Shown: positions 32,190 to 42,113, counted from the first letter of the stretch. The stretch is DNA of 64,000 nt from Fervidifonticultor_A sp037443565 (GCA_037443565.1 JBBIOB010000002.1:62001-126000), one strand, 5' to 3'. Made by a program: numbers and translations. The notes: generated by a model not told the origin, from the sequence alone.

Positions 32190-34760
32190 ATGCAGCCTGA
32201 TGCGCGGCTATCCAGGGCCGCCGCGCGCAAGGCCGCCGCGGCGGCGCTGCTGTTCGCCTTCCTCAGCATCTCGCCGGGATACTCACAGGTCCCCAGCCTG
32301 CCCTCAGTGCCAGGCCTTCCTGTGCCAGGCCTTCCTGTGCCGGGCGTTGACCGCCTGACGCGGGCCGAGCGGGCCATCACCACCAGCCTGAACGACGCGG
32401 TCACAGAGGTGCCCTTCCTCGACGACTTCAATCCGCGCGATGCCGCGCCGCTACGACGACTCCAGCGGGGGCCGCGCAACGGCGTCATCCTGGATCGGCC
32501 AGGGCTATTCGAGGCCGACGTCCGCAGTTACTGCATGAACGCCGGGACGTATGCGCCGGCCCGCGGGGACGGGTACGTGTATGCCCGCATGTCCGGCCCG
32601 AGGGCCCCGGTAATCCGCAAGGTGCTCCAGAACTCGGTGGTTCACCCAGACATGCCGCAGCGCACCGTGCAGACGCTCGTCTGGGCGATACTGGCGTACA
32701 CACGGATCGGCGAGACGTCACCGGAAGTCCAGGCCGCGGCTGCCCGACTCCTGTCATCCGCGGAGGTGGCCGAGATCAACGGCGGCGCGCTGGGCGCGGT
32801 CCCGCCAGAGGTTCTGCGGGAGGTCCTGTCGCGTCTGCCTGGTCCGGTCAGGCAAGCCATGGAGGCCGAAGCCCAGATCAGGAGGCTGTTGACGCAGGGC
32901 CGGGCCACGTTCGAGGAACTCGAGCGCGCGGCGGTTCGCCTGGGCGCGGCTCCACGCGGAGAGGGGAGCCGCGAAGTTCCCAGAGGGCGCTGGTCGTATC
33001 ATCCGGCAGGGTACTTCATAAGGTACTTCCCGTACGACTACTCACGAACGCGCCTGCAGATCTACGTGCCCGACCACACGACCCTGGAGCGGGATCGGAA
33101 CGGCCGCATCGCGATCATCACAGACCAGTTGCGCAACCGCATCGACGTGGCATATGACGATCGCGTGGAGCCGGGGGGCGTGCCAGGCGCCCAGGACACA
33201 CGAGCCTATGTCCTGACCGCTGTCCGGCTGACCGCTCCTCGCCCTATCGGCCCCACGTTCGTCGAGATGAGGCGGGCCGAGTGGAGGGGCGGCTGGACGT
33301 TCATGGGCGTTCCGGCCCCTGCGGGAGGGCCCGCGCCGCTGACCGCGCGCTTCCCCGGCGCAGACGATCGCTATCAGCGCAGCCTCGGCGCCGCAAGGGA
33401 GGCCGCCAACATCGTCAGAGAGGCGAGCAGGCTGCAGGGCCGCAGCGACGCGCCCACGATTCCCCTGGCGGCTCAACGAGACCTGGCCGACCTCGCGCAC
33501 CTCGCCATGGCCATCAGGGCTGTTGCCGGTGATGCCAGGGAGGTCAGGCCGGAATGGGCGTCCGACCACCTGCTCCTGGCCCAGAAGGCCTGGGCCAGCT
33601 CGCAGCTCGTGCAGCCCTCTGGGGCCGAGGTCTCACCGGGCACACGCCATCCGGACTGCGATCGGGTCGCGGCGATCAAGAGCGACCAAGAGAAGATACG
33701 GAAGGTGTTCGAGGACAACCCTCCGCAGGCAGGCGAGGACGGTGACCGGTACTACGACAGGATAAAGCGGATACTCGGGGTTGGCGAGCCCGGCGGAGCG
33801 AAGGGGGTGGCCTGGACGAACGTTGATCACTGCGTCATCGGTGGCGACAGAGACTACTTCAGGTCGCAGCCGGATGCAGGGCGGGCTGGAGCCTGCGCGC
33901 ACGAGAGGTCGCATCAGGCGAAGTGCCGCTGGGCCCGGGATAGCGCCTCGGGGGGATACAGGGGCTGGCTGAGCAATGCCGCAAACACGCGTCAGGATGA
34001 ACTGGACGCCTACGCAGCCGAGATCAAGGCTCTCGATGACTGGATGGATGCGAATTGCCGGCAGAGGGCCGGGTCGTGCTCGTTGTCGCACCTACGGAGG
34101 AGTGACCTCATGACAGAGAAGATCGAGTTCACCAGCAACTACTCCGACCTAAGCACCAATCGCGGCTTCCAGTTCGAGGTCGCCTGCAACCGGTGCGGAA
34201 CGGGCTTTCGCACCCCGTTCAAGCCCTCCATCACCGGCACGGTCACCGGTGCGATGGACGCCGCCAGCAGCCTGTTCGGTGGAGTCTTCGGCAGGGCGGC
34301 GGACCTATCCGAGCGCGTTCGGTCGGCCGCATGGGAGAAGGCGCACGACGCTGCCTTCCAGGAGGCAATGTCGGAGCTGCGGCCAGAGTTCGTCCAGTGC
34401 CCGCGCTGCTCCACCTGGGTGTGCCGGAAGAACTGCTGGAGCGTGCAGAAGGGCCTCTGCAAGGAGTGCGCGCCGGACCTGGGGGTGGAGATGGCCGCGG
34501 CGCAGGCAAGCCGCACCGTCGAGGAGATCTGGGCGCACTCGAAGATGGCTGAAGAGGACCGCGAGATGCTCAAGGAGCGGAGCTGGCGCGAGGGGGCCCG
34601 GGCGACCTGTCCCGGCTGCGGGGTCCCTCTGGCCAAGAAGGTGAAGTTCTGCCCGGAGTGTGGTGCCAAGATTCAAGCCGAGGCCCACTGCGCGGAGTGC
34701 GGGGCCAGACTGGCCCCCGGGGCCAAGTTCTGTCCGGAGTGCGGCAACAAGGTGCAGTAG
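32190..34760 (+). CDS. Secreted HExxH zincin-like protein in frame with a zinc-ribbon protein
   Basis: 856-residue frame from ATG 32190 (GAGGAGGT upstream). It starts with a signal peptide (AAAALLFAFLSISPGYSQV) and a PGLPVPGLPVPG repeat. Residues 60-640 are unrecognised except GACAHERSHQAKC (HExxH) with a downstream acidic helix DELDAYAAEIKALDDWMDA, as in zincins. From residue 641 the sequence is a complete cytosolic-type zinc-ribbon protein (MTEKIEFTSNYSDLSTNRGF; CNRCGTGF; CPRCSTWVC; two CPxCG ribbons at the end). A GGAGG precedes its internal ATG at 34110, so the two may be separate proteins joined by loss of a stop. See the regulatory entry. Confidence 0.6.
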   Translation: MQPDARLSRAAARKAAAAALLFAFLSISPGYSQVPSLPSVPGLPVPGLPVPGVDRLTRAERAITTSLNDAVTEVPFLDDFNPRDAAPLRRLQRGPRNGVILDRPGLFEADVRSYCMNAGTYAPARGDGYVYARMSGPRAPVIRKVLQNSVVHPDMPQRTVQTLVWAILAYTRIGETSPEVQAAAARLLSSAEVAEINGGALGAVPPEVLREVLSRLPGPVRQAMEAEAQIRRLLTQGRATFEELERAAVRLGAAPRGEGSREVPRGRWSYHPAGYFIRYFPYDYSRTRLQIYVPDHTTLERDRNGRIAIITDQLRNRIDVAYDDRVEPGGVPGAQDTRAYVLTAVRLTAPRPIGPTFVEMRRAEWRGGWTFMGVPAPAGGPAPLTARFPGADDRYQRSLGAAREAANIVREASRLQGRSDAPTIPLAAQRDLADLAHLAMAIRAVAGDAREVRPEWASDHLLLAQKAWASSQLVQPSGAEVSPGTRHPDCDRVAAIKSDQEKIRKVFEDNPPQAGEDGDRYYDRIKRILGVGEPGGAKGVAWTNVDHCVIGGDRDYFRSQPDAGRAGACAHERSHQAKCRWARDSASGGYRGWLSNAANTRQDELDAYAAEIKALDDWMDANCRQRAGSCSLSHLRRSDLMTEKIEFTSNYSDLSTNRGFQFEVACNRCGTGFRTPFKPSITGTVTGAMDAASSLFGGVFGRAADLSERVRSAAWEKAHDAAFQEAMSELRPEFVQCPRCSTWVCRKNCWSVQKGLCKECAPDLGVEMAAAQASRTVEEIWAHSKMAEEDREMLKERSWREGARATCPGCGVPLAKKVKFCPECGAKIQAEAHCAECGARLAPGAKFCPECGNKVQ
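34096..34112 (+). promoter_or_regulatory. Internal ribosome binding site and ATG for the zinc-ribbon protein
   Basis: GGAGG (34096-34100), 9 nt, then ATG (34110-34112). An out-of-frame TGA lies between. Translation from here gives a 216-residue zinc-ribbon protein that is complete by itself, which argues that the fused reading frame is secondary. Confidence 0.6.
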
Positions 34761-34796
34761 CGGGCGCCCGAGAGCCACCCCAGCTTCCATGCCGCG

Positions 34797-36086
34797 TCAC
34801 ACGGGTAGGCCCCAGCCACGCTGGCCGCGAAGCTGGCCGCTACCGAGCACGACCCACTTCAGGGACGTGAGTTCTGCCACGCCCATCGGGCCCCGGGGAC
34901 CGATCCGGTCGGTGCTGATCCCGATCTCCGCGCCCAGGCCGAACTCGCCGCCGTCCACCAACCGTGTCGAGGCGTTCACCAGCACCGCGGCGCTGTCTAC
35001 CGCCGCGACGAACCGTTGCGCTCGCTCCTGGTTCCCGGTGACGATGGCGTCGGCCAGGCCGGTGCTGTACCGGTGGATGTGCCCGAGCGCCTCGCCGAGG
35101 CCGTCCACCACGCGCACATTGATGATGTAGTCGAGGTGCTCGGTGGCCCAGTCGGTCTCTGTTGCGGGCACGACGTCGGCGGCCAGGGTTGGGTCGGCCG
35201 ATGCGACGGCGCGGATGCGTTCATCGCCGCGCACCTCAACCCCCGCGGCGCGGAGCGCCCGAATCGCCTGCGGGACGAACACGTCCGCGACAGGCGCGTC
35301 CACTAGTAGCGTCTCCAGGGCGTTGCAGACACTGGGCCGCTGGGCCTTGGCGTTTACCACGAGGCGCTCGGCCATCGCCAGGTCGGCATCGCGGTCGACG
35401 AACATGTGGCAGACGCCTTTGAAGTGCTTGAGCACCGGCATCCGGGCGTGCTCGACCACCGACCGGATCAGCCGCTCGCCGCCCCGCGGGATGACCAGGT
35501 CGATCCCGTCCGATTGGAGCAGCGCGGTGACCAGCGCGTGGTCCGAATCGGCGATGACCTGTACCGCCGCCTCGGGGAGCCCGACGCGGCCCAGCAGCGT
35601 GCCGAGGAACGCATTCGAGTGCCGGGCCTCGCGCCCACCACGCAGGATGGCGGCATTCCCCGCCTTCACGCACAGCGCCGCGGCATCCACGGTGACGTTC
35701 GGCCTCGCCTCGTAGATCATCAGGATCACACCGATCGGCGCGCGCATCTGCCCGAGATGCATACCGTTCGGCATCGTCCTGAGGTTGAGGATCTCGCCGA
35801 CCGGATCGGGCAGGGCGGCCACCGTCCGCGCGCCCTCCGCCATGGCGCGGACGCGCTCGGGCGTCAACCGCAGCCGGTCCACGAGCGCCGGGCGCCCTCC
35901 GGCGGCTTCGGCGTCTGCCACATCGCGCGCGTTGGCCGCCAGCAGCCCATCGGTTTCAGCGTCGAGCAGGTCGGCCAGCGCCAGAAGGGCGCGCGCCTTC
36001 TGCGCGGCCGGGAGGATGCGAAGTTCGGCCGCGGCGGCGCGCGCGCGGGCGATCAAGGCCGGCACATAGGCGAACTCGACACGCAT
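34797..36086 (-). CDS. proA: Glutamate-5-semialdehyde dehydrogenase (gamma-glutamyl phosphate reductase)
   Basis: 429 residues from ATG 36086 (AGGAGG 4 nt upstream). Second step of proline synthesis: NADPH reduction of glutamyl-5-phosphate. APIGVILMIYEARPNVTVDA and the catalytic-Cys segment QRPSVCNALETLLVD are intact, as is the terminal GLGAEIGISTDRIGPRGPMG. Located downstream of proB on the same strand (about 50 bp), a proBA operon. An in-frame ATG 13 codons upstream is less likely. Confidence 0.97.
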   Translation of the reverse strand: MRVEFAYVPALIARARAAAAELRILPAAQKARALLALADLLDAETDGLLAANARDVADAEAAGGRPALVDRLRLTPERVRAMAEGARTVAALPDPVGEILNLRTMPNGMHLGQMRAPIGVILMIYEARPNVTVDAAALCVKAGNAAILRGGREARHSNAFLGTLLGRVGLPEAAVQVIADSDHALVTALLQSDGIDLVIPRGGERLIRSVVEHARMPVLKHFKGVCHMFVDRDADLAMAERLVVNAKAQRPSVCNALETLLVDAPVADVFVPQAIRALRAAGVEVRGDERIRAVASADPTLAADVVPATETDWATEHLDYIINVRVVDGLGEALGHIHRYSTGLADAIVTGNQERAQRFVAAVDSAAVLVNASTRLVDGGEFGLGAEIGISTDRIGPRGPMGVAELTSLKWVVLGSGQLRGQRGWGLPV

Positions 36087-36136
36087 AGAGCCTCCTGTCG
36101 TTGTGGCGATCCGACCGGCACGCAACGCGGGCAGCG

Positions 36137-37255
36137 CTACGGAGACAGCACCAGGTTGTCCCGGTGGATGGCTTCCACTCGGCCGGCCGCCACGCCGGCG
36201 ATCTCATGACTGCGGTGTCCCTTCATGCGCTCCAGGGCTGCGCGGCCGTGCGACACCGTACCTCTGGCGATCTCCCGGCCGGTTTGATCGAACACCACGA
36301 CGAGATCGCCGGCCTCGAACGTCCCCTGCAGGTCCACAACACCAGAGGGCAGCAGGCTCCGGCCGCGGTCGCGCAGCGCGCTGGCCGCGCCGGCATCCAC
36401 GACGAGACGGCCGCGGACGCGCGCGCTGGCCAGCAGCCACCGCTTCCTCCCGCGCAGCGCCCCCGGCGCGGGCAGGAACCAGGTGCCCAGCCGCTCCCCG
36501 GCGACGACCCGCTCGAGCACACGCGGCGTGCGGCCGCCGGCGACGACCACCGTGCATCCGGCGGCCGTGGCCAGGCGGGCCGCGGCGAGCTTCGTGAGCA
36601 TGCCGCCGGTGCCCAGCGCCGAGTCCGATCGCCGGGCCAGGCGCTCCAGATCAGGGCCGATCGCACGCACTTCCGGGATGCGCGTGGCGCCGGCGTCGCG
36701 GCGCGGGTCGCCGGTGTAGAACCCGTCCACGTCCGAGAGGATGCACAGCAGGGCCGCGTCGAGTAGGATCGCCACCTGCGCCGAGAGCGTGTCGTTGTCG
36801 CCGATCTTGATCTCGTCGGTCGCGACGGTGTCGTTCTCATTGACGATGGGGATGACCCTGCCGCGGAGGAGCGCCGTCATCGTCTGCCGCGCGTTTATGA
36901 AGCGGCGGCGCACCGCCAGATCGTCGCCGGTGAGCAGCACCTGGGCGATGCGGATCCCCCTGGCGCCAAAGGGGCGGCTGTACTCGCGCATGAGGAGGGG
37001 CTGACCGATGGCCGCCAGCGCCTGACGGTCGGCCATCGAGAGCACGCCGGGCGGCCTGCCCACCTCGGCGGCGCCGGTGGCGATGGCGCCGGACGAGACG
37101 AGGACCACGGGACGTCCGGCGCGGTGGAGCGCGGCCACCTGCGACACAATGCTCGCAAGCCGCGCGGCCTGGGGCCGGCCGGTCTCACCGCAGAGCGTGG
37201 TCGTGCCGACCTTGACGACAACCAGAGGCCCAGCGGGCGCATTTGGCGTACTCAC
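36137..37255 (-). CDS. proB: Glutamate 5-kinase
   Basis: 372 residues, amino-acid kinase fold plus C-terminal PUA domain, first step of proline synthesis. Motifs: VVVKVGTTTLCG, VLVSSGAIATGAAEVG, VNENDTVATDEIKIGDND, SDVDGFYTGDPR, GTGGMLTKLAAARLA. PUA from about residue 285 (KRWLLASARVRGRLVVDAGA). GTG start. ProB with PUA is commonly feedback-inhibited by proline; inferred. Confidence 0.97.
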   Translation of the reverse strand: MSTPNAPAGPLVVVKVGTTTLCGETGRPQAARLASIVSQVAALHRAGRPVVLVSSGAIATGAAEVGRPPGVLSMADRQALAAIGQPLLMREYSRPFGARGIRIAQVLLTGDDLAVRRRFINARQTMTALLRGRVIPIVNENDTVATDEIKIGDNDTLSAQVAILLDAALLCILSDVDGFYTGDPRRDAGATRIPEVRAIGPDLERLARRSDSALGTGGMLTKLAAARLATAAGCTVVVAGGRTPRVLERVVAGERLGTWFLPAPGALRGRKRWLLASARVRGRLVVDAGAASALRDRGRSLLPSGVVDLQGTFEAGDLVVVFDQTGREIARGTVSHGRAALERMKGHRSHEIAGVAAGRVEAIHRDNLVLSP

Positions 37256-37400
37256 GACAGCGCGACCGTATCACGCGGTGCCCTGAGGGTCAAGGCATGC
37301 CGCGCCCGCGCGCGCAGCGCCGGGCGCCAGACCTCCGACCAGGAGTTCCACATGTGGACGCCAAAGCACCTGTCACCTCGCCGTGGAGGCATGTGTTCCC

Positions 37401-38945
37401 GTGACCGATCTGCTTCCCTGGACCACCCGCGGCGTGACCTTCGAATCGCGGCGGTACCTGGCCGCCGTCGACATGAGGGCGACGCGGCCCATCGGGTCGA
37501 TCGATCCTGACACGCCGTTCCGGCTCGCGATGCCCGAGCTGGTGCGCCTGCGGGGATCGGGCGGCGGGCGCATCGAGTACGGCTGCTTCAGCCGCGACGG
37601 CACCCTCATCGAGGATCCCGGGCTGCTCATCCGTCGGCAGATCCGGAACATCCTCTATTACACCATCCGTGATCTATTCAACTTGAGCTGGCGGGCTCCT
37701 GGCGGCCAGTTCAGTCCCGGTGCACCCATTGACCACGATCCCGTGCCGGAGGCCCCGCAGGGCCGCTGGGCGGTGCTCCTCTCAGAGGGCTGCCCGGATC
37801 GGCCGACCGTTACCGAGGCACTGGAGCCGCTCATCCGGCACCGGGATGGCCGCATCGTCGTGATGCCGGTGGCGGAACCTCCTGCGTTCCTGGCATGGCT
37901 CCAGGACCAGTTCGACACCCGCGCGCTTCCCGAGTACGTGGTGATTTGCGATACATTCGAGCACATCCCGCTGGAATACCAGTTCATCCTCAACGCCTTC
38001 CTGGCCACCGGGCGGCTGTGGCTGGACGGTCCGGAGGCCTTCGAGGCCTACGTGCGCAAGGTGCTGGCCGTGGAGCGTGGGACCCTCGTGCCCGGGAGCC
38101 GGCGGGTGGTCGCGACGCCGATGGACGATCCCGTCACCGTGGCCGACTACGTCGGCATCATCTCGGAGATCGTGCCCGAGCTCAGCGGGATGGCCGGGCC
38201 GGTGGACTTGTTGGCCGGAGCGGACTTCGGGCAGGACGCGCTGCTCGCGGCCGCCCGCGACGCCGGGTTGCTCGCCGTCTACTGCCACGGGGTGGCGCTC
38301 GGCGACGAGGCGCAGGCGCGCCATCCCGATCTGCAGGGCGCGCTCGTCCTGCGCTTCGCGTCGAGGGATGAGGAGGGGCTGCTGGCGGCCGACGACGTGC
38401 GCGCGGCGCCGTTCGTCCCCGGCGGGATCGTCTTCTCACCGGCGTGCCTGGGCGGCGGCACACAGGCCAACTCCGACTACGCGGCCTGGATCGATCCGCA
38501 GAACCTGCCGCCATACCTTGGGGCGGCGACACAGGCCAGCGCGCTCAGCCGCGCACTCTTGACGTCACTGGGCGGGCCTGCGGCGCTGGTACTGCACTTC
38601 GACATCTCCATGGGCAACAACGCGCCCATGTACAATCCCATGACGCAGGCCCCGGATCTGCAGCGGGCCCTCCACGGCCGGTTCCTCACGCACCTGCTCA
38701 ACGGCGAGACCGTCGGACGGGCCACCGGACCCTTCCGCTGGGGAGCCGGAGCGTTCTACGCCCAGGCCATCTACGTGTTCGGGCAGATCGTGGGCCACAC
38801 CCCCTACATCGGAACGAGCGGCCGGGCGAAGACCATCGGCAACTTCGTAGACTCCATGAACATGTACCACGTGACGGCGACCGACATGCGCAACTACGTC
38901 ATCCTGGGGGATCCCGCCGTCCGGCTGATGTCTGGCGCCGCGTGA
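37401..38945 (+). CDS. Caspase-like (C25/CHAT-type) putative cysteine peptidase
   Basis: 514 residues from GTG 37401 (GGAGG at 37385-37389); GTG 37383 is an alternative. No confident family, but the second half has the caspase-like layout: a strand ending in LLAVYCHGVALGDE (H296), a strand ending in GGIVFSPACLGGGT (C349), and a closing NYVILGDPAVRL typical of gingipain/C25 and CHAT proteins. The first half (about 1-150) is mixed alpha/beta. No signal peptide or membrane segment. Substrate and role unknown. Monocistronic, divergent from proB. Confidence 0.5.
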   Translation: MTDLLPWTTRGVTFESRRYLAAVDMRATRPIGSIDPDTPFRLAMPELVRLRGSGGGRIEYGCFSRDGTLIEDPGLLIRRQIRNILYYTIRDLFNLSWRAPGGQFSPGAPIDHDPVPEAPQGRWAVLLSEGCPDRPTVTEALEPLIRHRDGRIVVMPVAEPPAFLAWLQDQFDTRALPEYVVICDTFEHIPLEYQFILNAFLATGRLWLDGPEAFEAYVRKVLAVERGTLVPGSRRVVATPMDDPVTVADYVGIISEIVPELSGMAGPVDLLAGADFGQDALLAAARDAGLLAVYCHGVALGDEAQARHPDLQGALVLRFASRDEEGLLAADDVRAAPFVPGGIVFSPACLGGGTQANSDYAAWIDPQNLPPYLGAATQASALSRALLTSLGGPAALVLHFDISMGNNAPMYNPMTQAPDLQRALHGRFLTHLLNGETVGRATGPFRWGAGAFYAQAIYVFGQIVGHTPYIGTSGRAKTIGNFVDSMNMYHVTATDMRNYVILGDPAVRLMSGAA

Positions 38946-38963
38946 TCCGTCCGCGAGGTGTGC

Positions 38964-38996
38964 TAGAATAGGGCCGTGCCGGCCGCGACGGCCGGC
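38964..38996 (+). promoter_or_regulatory. Possible promoter -10 and leader hairpin of the PBP gene
   Basis: TAGAAT at 38964-38969 followed by a hairpin GCCGGCC-GCGAC-GGCCGGC (38978-38996), 10 bp before the ATG at 39007. No clear -35. The hairpin could instead be a terminator for the upstream gene. Confidence 0.3.
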
Positions 38997-39006
38997 TGAT
39001 TGCTGT

Positions 39007-41355
39007 ATGACTCGACGCCTGACACCATCCGCCCGTTTGCGCGCCAGGCGCGTCCGCCCACGCCGGCCGCGGTGGCGGGGCGTGCTGCTCGCCGTGATCC
39101 TGCTCGGCGCCATGGCGCTGCTGGCGGCGGGCCTCACGCTGGGCGCCGCCGTGGCCATCGGCAGCCAGGCCCGCGATGTCTCGCGCCTCTACGAGCCGCC
39201 CAGCCAGGCCACGCGGATCTACGCCGCCAACGGCGAGCTGATCGCGTCGCTGTACCGGGAGAATCGTCAAATCGTGTCGCTGGCCGACATCCCGCCGGTG
39301 CTGCGCCAGGCGGTCCTAGCGAGCGAGGACGAGCGCTTCTTCACCCACCGCGGGATCGACCCGCGCGGGATGGTCCGCGCCATGTGGCGGAACGTTCGGG
39401 AGGGCGAACTGGTCGAGGGCGGCAGCACCATCACGATGCAGCTCGCCCGAACGCTGTTCCTCTCCCAGGAGCGCACCGTGACCCGAAAGATCTCCGAGGT
39501 CATGCTGGCGATCGAGATCGAGCGCCGGCTGACCAAGGAAGAGATCCTCGAGCGATATCTCAACCAGATCTACTTCGGCCGGGGCGCGTACGGCGTGGAG
39601 ATGGCCGCCCGCGTCTACTTCGGCAAGTCGGTCAAGGCGATCACGCTGCCCGAGGCCGCGCTGCTGGCTGGGTTGGTGCGCGCCCCGTCGATCTACGACC
39701 CGTACCGCAACTTCCGGCTTGCCAAGCAGCAGCAGGAGATCGTGCTGGCGCGCATGGCTGCCTCGGGACACGTGAGTACCGACGAGGCGGCGCGGGCGCG
39801 CGCGGCGCAACTCACGCTGGCACCGGCGACGAACGCCGGGCTGGCCGGCATCCGCGCGCCCTATTTCATCTCGTACGTCATGCCGAAGCTCCTCGAGACG
39901 TACGGCGAGGACCAGGTGTACAAGGGTGGTCTCAGAGTCTATACGACGCTCGACACCCGCCTGCAGGCGGCGGCCGAGAAGGCCGTGGTCCAGGGAATCG
40001 AGGCGGCGGGGCGCGCCAAGCTGAGGATCGAGCAGGGCGCCCTGGTCGCCGTCGACGCCCACACCGGGGCCGTCCGCGCCATGATCGGCGGTGTGGACTT
40101 CGCGGCGAGCCAGTTCAACCGGGCCTGGCAGGCGCGCCGGCAGCCGGGCTCCGCGTTCAAGGTCTTCGTGTACACCGCGGCGATCGCCGAAGGCGTGCCG
40201 CCGACGCGCATCCTCGACGATTCGCCGGTGACGTACACGATCGCCGGCGCCCCGGACTGGTCGCCGAAGAACTACGATCGCGCCTTTTCTGGACCGGTGA
40301 CGCTGCGGCGGGCGCTCGAGCGCTCGATCAACGTCCCGGCCGCCAAGATGACCCACGAGCTCGGGCCGCGTAGGGTGGCGGAGATCGCCCGCGCCATGGG
40401 GATCGAGAGCCCGCTCCAGCCGCACCTCTCGCTGGCGCTCGGATCGGCGGACGTGACGCCCCTGGAGATGGCGAGCGCGTTCGCCACGCTCGCCAACGGC
40501 GGCCTGCGGGCGCAACCAATGGCCATCGTGCGCGTGACCGATGCGAAGGGCAGGGTACTGGAGGACCACCGACCCCTCCGGCGGGTCGGCATCCCGGCGG
40601 ATGTCGCCTACGTGATGACCGATATCCTCAAGGGCGTCATCCGGCAGGGGACCGGGACCGCGGCGAACATCGGGAGACCGGCGGCGGGCAAGACCGGGAC
40701 GACCGACGACTACCGTAACGCCTGGTTCATCGGATACACGCCGCGGCTGTCGACCGCGGTGTGGGTGGGCAACGACGACAACACGCCGACGAACCGCGTG
40801 ACCGGCGGCATGATCCCGGCGCGGATCTGGGCGGCGTTCATGCGCGCGGCGACCTCAGAGGATCCCGTCGAGGATTGGACCCCGCCCGACAGCGTGGTCG
40901 TGGCGACGGTGTGCGCCGGCTCGTGGCAGCTGGCCACGAGTGCCTGTCCGGATCCCCGGCGCGAGGTGTTCACCCGGGCGTCCGCCCCCACGCAGTACGA
41001 CGTACCCGCGGTGCCGGTGGTCGCGGGGGCAGGCGCAGAGATCGGCCTGGCGGTCGTCACGCCGGCCGACGGGGCCTACATCGCGCCGCCCTTTGTCATC
41101 CAGGGTGCCACCGAGCCCGGCGCCCTGGTCACGATCGTGATCACCGCCGAGGGCGCGGGGGGCGGCGCGCGCGCCGCCGAGGCGGTCATCCAGACGGACG
41201 CGGCCGGCCGGTTCACCTACGAGTTCCGGCCCTCCTACAGGACGCCTGGCACCCAGTATGTCATCACGGTCTCGGCGCTGGGGCTCAACGGTGCGCGGGC
41301 GGCGCGCACGATCACCGTCGTCGACGGCCAGACGCCAGAGCCCCCGGCGCGCTAG
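39007..41355 (+). CDS. Class A penicillin-binding protein 1A (transglycosylase/transpeptidase)
   Basis: 782 residues: Arg-rich cytoplasmic tail, one transmembrane anchor (about 25-50), GT51 glycosyltransferase (ASEDERFFTHRGIDPRGMVR, GGSTITMQLARTLFLS), then the transpeptidase with SxxK in RQPGSAFKVF (S382), SIN (ERSINVPAAK) and KTG (AAGKTGTTDD). A C-terminal Ig-like extension of about 110 residues (VVTPADGAYIAPPFVIQGAT) ends in Pro/Arg. Polymerises and crosslinks peptidoglycan. Stop is 14 nt before the yebC start, with yebC's AGGAGGG overlapping the stop. Confidence 0.96.
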   Translation: MTRRLTPSARLRARRVRPRRPRWRGVLLAVILLGAMALLAAGLTLGAAVAIGSQARDVSRLYEPPSQATRIYAANGELIASLYRENRQIVSLADIPPVLRQAVLASEDERFFTHRGIDPRGMVRAMWRNVREGELVEGGSTITMQLARTLFLSQERTVTRKISEVMLAIEIERRLTKEEILERYLNQIYFGRGAYGVEMAARVYFGKSVKAITLPEAALLAGLVRAPSIYDPYRNFRLAKQQQEIVLARMAASGHVSTDEAARARAAQLTLAPATNAGLAGIRAPYFISYVMPKLLETYGEDQVYKGGLRVYTTLDTRLQAAAEKAVVQGIEAAGRAKLRIEQGALVAVDAHTGAVRAMIGGVDFAASQFNRAWQARRQPGSAFKVFVYTAAIAEGVPPTRILDDSPVTYTIAGAPDWSPKNYDRAFSGPVTLRRALERSINVPAAKMTHELGPRRVAEIARAMGIESPLQPHLSLALGSADVTPLEMASAFATLANGGLRAQPMAIVRVTDAKGRVLEDHRPLRRVGIPADVAYVMTDILKGVIRQGTGTAANIGRPAAGKTGTTDDYRNAWFIGYTPRLSTAVWVGNDDNTPTNRVTGGMIPARIWAAFMRAATSEDPVEDWTPPDSVVVATVCAGSWQLATSACPDPRREVFTRASAPTQYDVPAVPVVAGAGAEIGLAVVTPADGAYIAPPFVIQGATEPGALVTIVITAEGAGGGARAAEAVIQTDAAGRFTYEFRPSYRTPGTQYVITVSALGLNGARAARTITVVDGQTPEPPAR

Positions 41356-41369
41356 GAGGGATCCTCGGC

Positions 41370-42113
41370 ATGTCCGGGCACTCCAAGTGGCACAACATCA
41401 AGATCAAGAAGCAGAAGGTCGACCAGATCCGCGGCACGTTGTTCAGCAAGATCTCCCGCGAGATCATGGTCGCCGCCAAGGAGGGCGGCAGCAATCCGGA
41501 TGCCAACACCCGCCTGCGGACCGCGATCGACCGGGCGCGCGACGCGGGCATGCCCAACGACAACATCCAGCGGGCGATCCAGCGCGGCGCCGGTGAGCTG
41601 GCGGGCCAGACGTTCGAAACCGTGGTCTACGAGGGCTTTGCGCCCGGAGGCGTGGCGGTGATGGTCGAGGCGCTGACCGACAACCGCAACCGGACCGCGG
41701 GCGAGATCCGCGCGATCTTCACGCGCCACGGCGCCAGCCTGGGCGGCGGTTCGGTGGCGTGGATGTTCGACCGCCAGGGCGTGGTGACCGTTGCGAAGGA
41801 CGGGCATTCCGAGGACGATCTGCTGCTGGCCGCGGTGGAGGCCGGCGGCGAGGACATGCGGGCGACCGACGACGGGTTCGAGGTCATCACCCGGCCGGAG
41901 GACACCTACAAAGTGAAGCAGGCGCTCGCCGCGCGGGGCTTCACCATCGCCAACGCGCAGGTGACGATGCAGCCCAGGACGATCGTGCGGGTCGAGGGCA
42001 AGGACGCCCAGCAGGTGCTCCGCTTGCTGGACGCGCTCGAAGACCACGACGACGTGCAGGCCGTGCACGCCAACTTCGACATCCCCGACGAGATCATGCA
42101 GCAGGTGGGGTAG
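41370..42113 (+). CDS. yebC: YebC/PmpR family regulator (TACO1 family)
   Basis: 247 residues with the family start MSGHSKWHNIKIKKQKVD, NPDANTRLRTAIDRARDAGM, and GGSVAWMFDRQGVV. AGGAGGG at 41354-41360. YebC proteins are described as DNA-binding regulators and, for some members, as translation factors that help polyproline synthesis. It lies upstream of ruvCAB as in many bacteria, here with a VapBC pair inserted between. Confidence 0.95.
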   Translation: MSGHSKWHNIKIKKQKVDQIRGTLFSKISREIMVAAKEGGSNPDANTRLRTAIDRARDAGMPNDNIQRAIQRGAGELAGQTFETVVYEGFAPGGVAVMVEALTDNRNRTAGEIRAIFTRHGASLGGGSVAWMFDRQGVVTVAKDGHSEDDLLLAAVEAGGEDMRATDDGFEVITRPEDTYKVKQALAARGFTIANAQVTMQPRTIVRVEGKDAQQVLRLLDALEDHDDVQAVHANFDIPDEIMQQVG

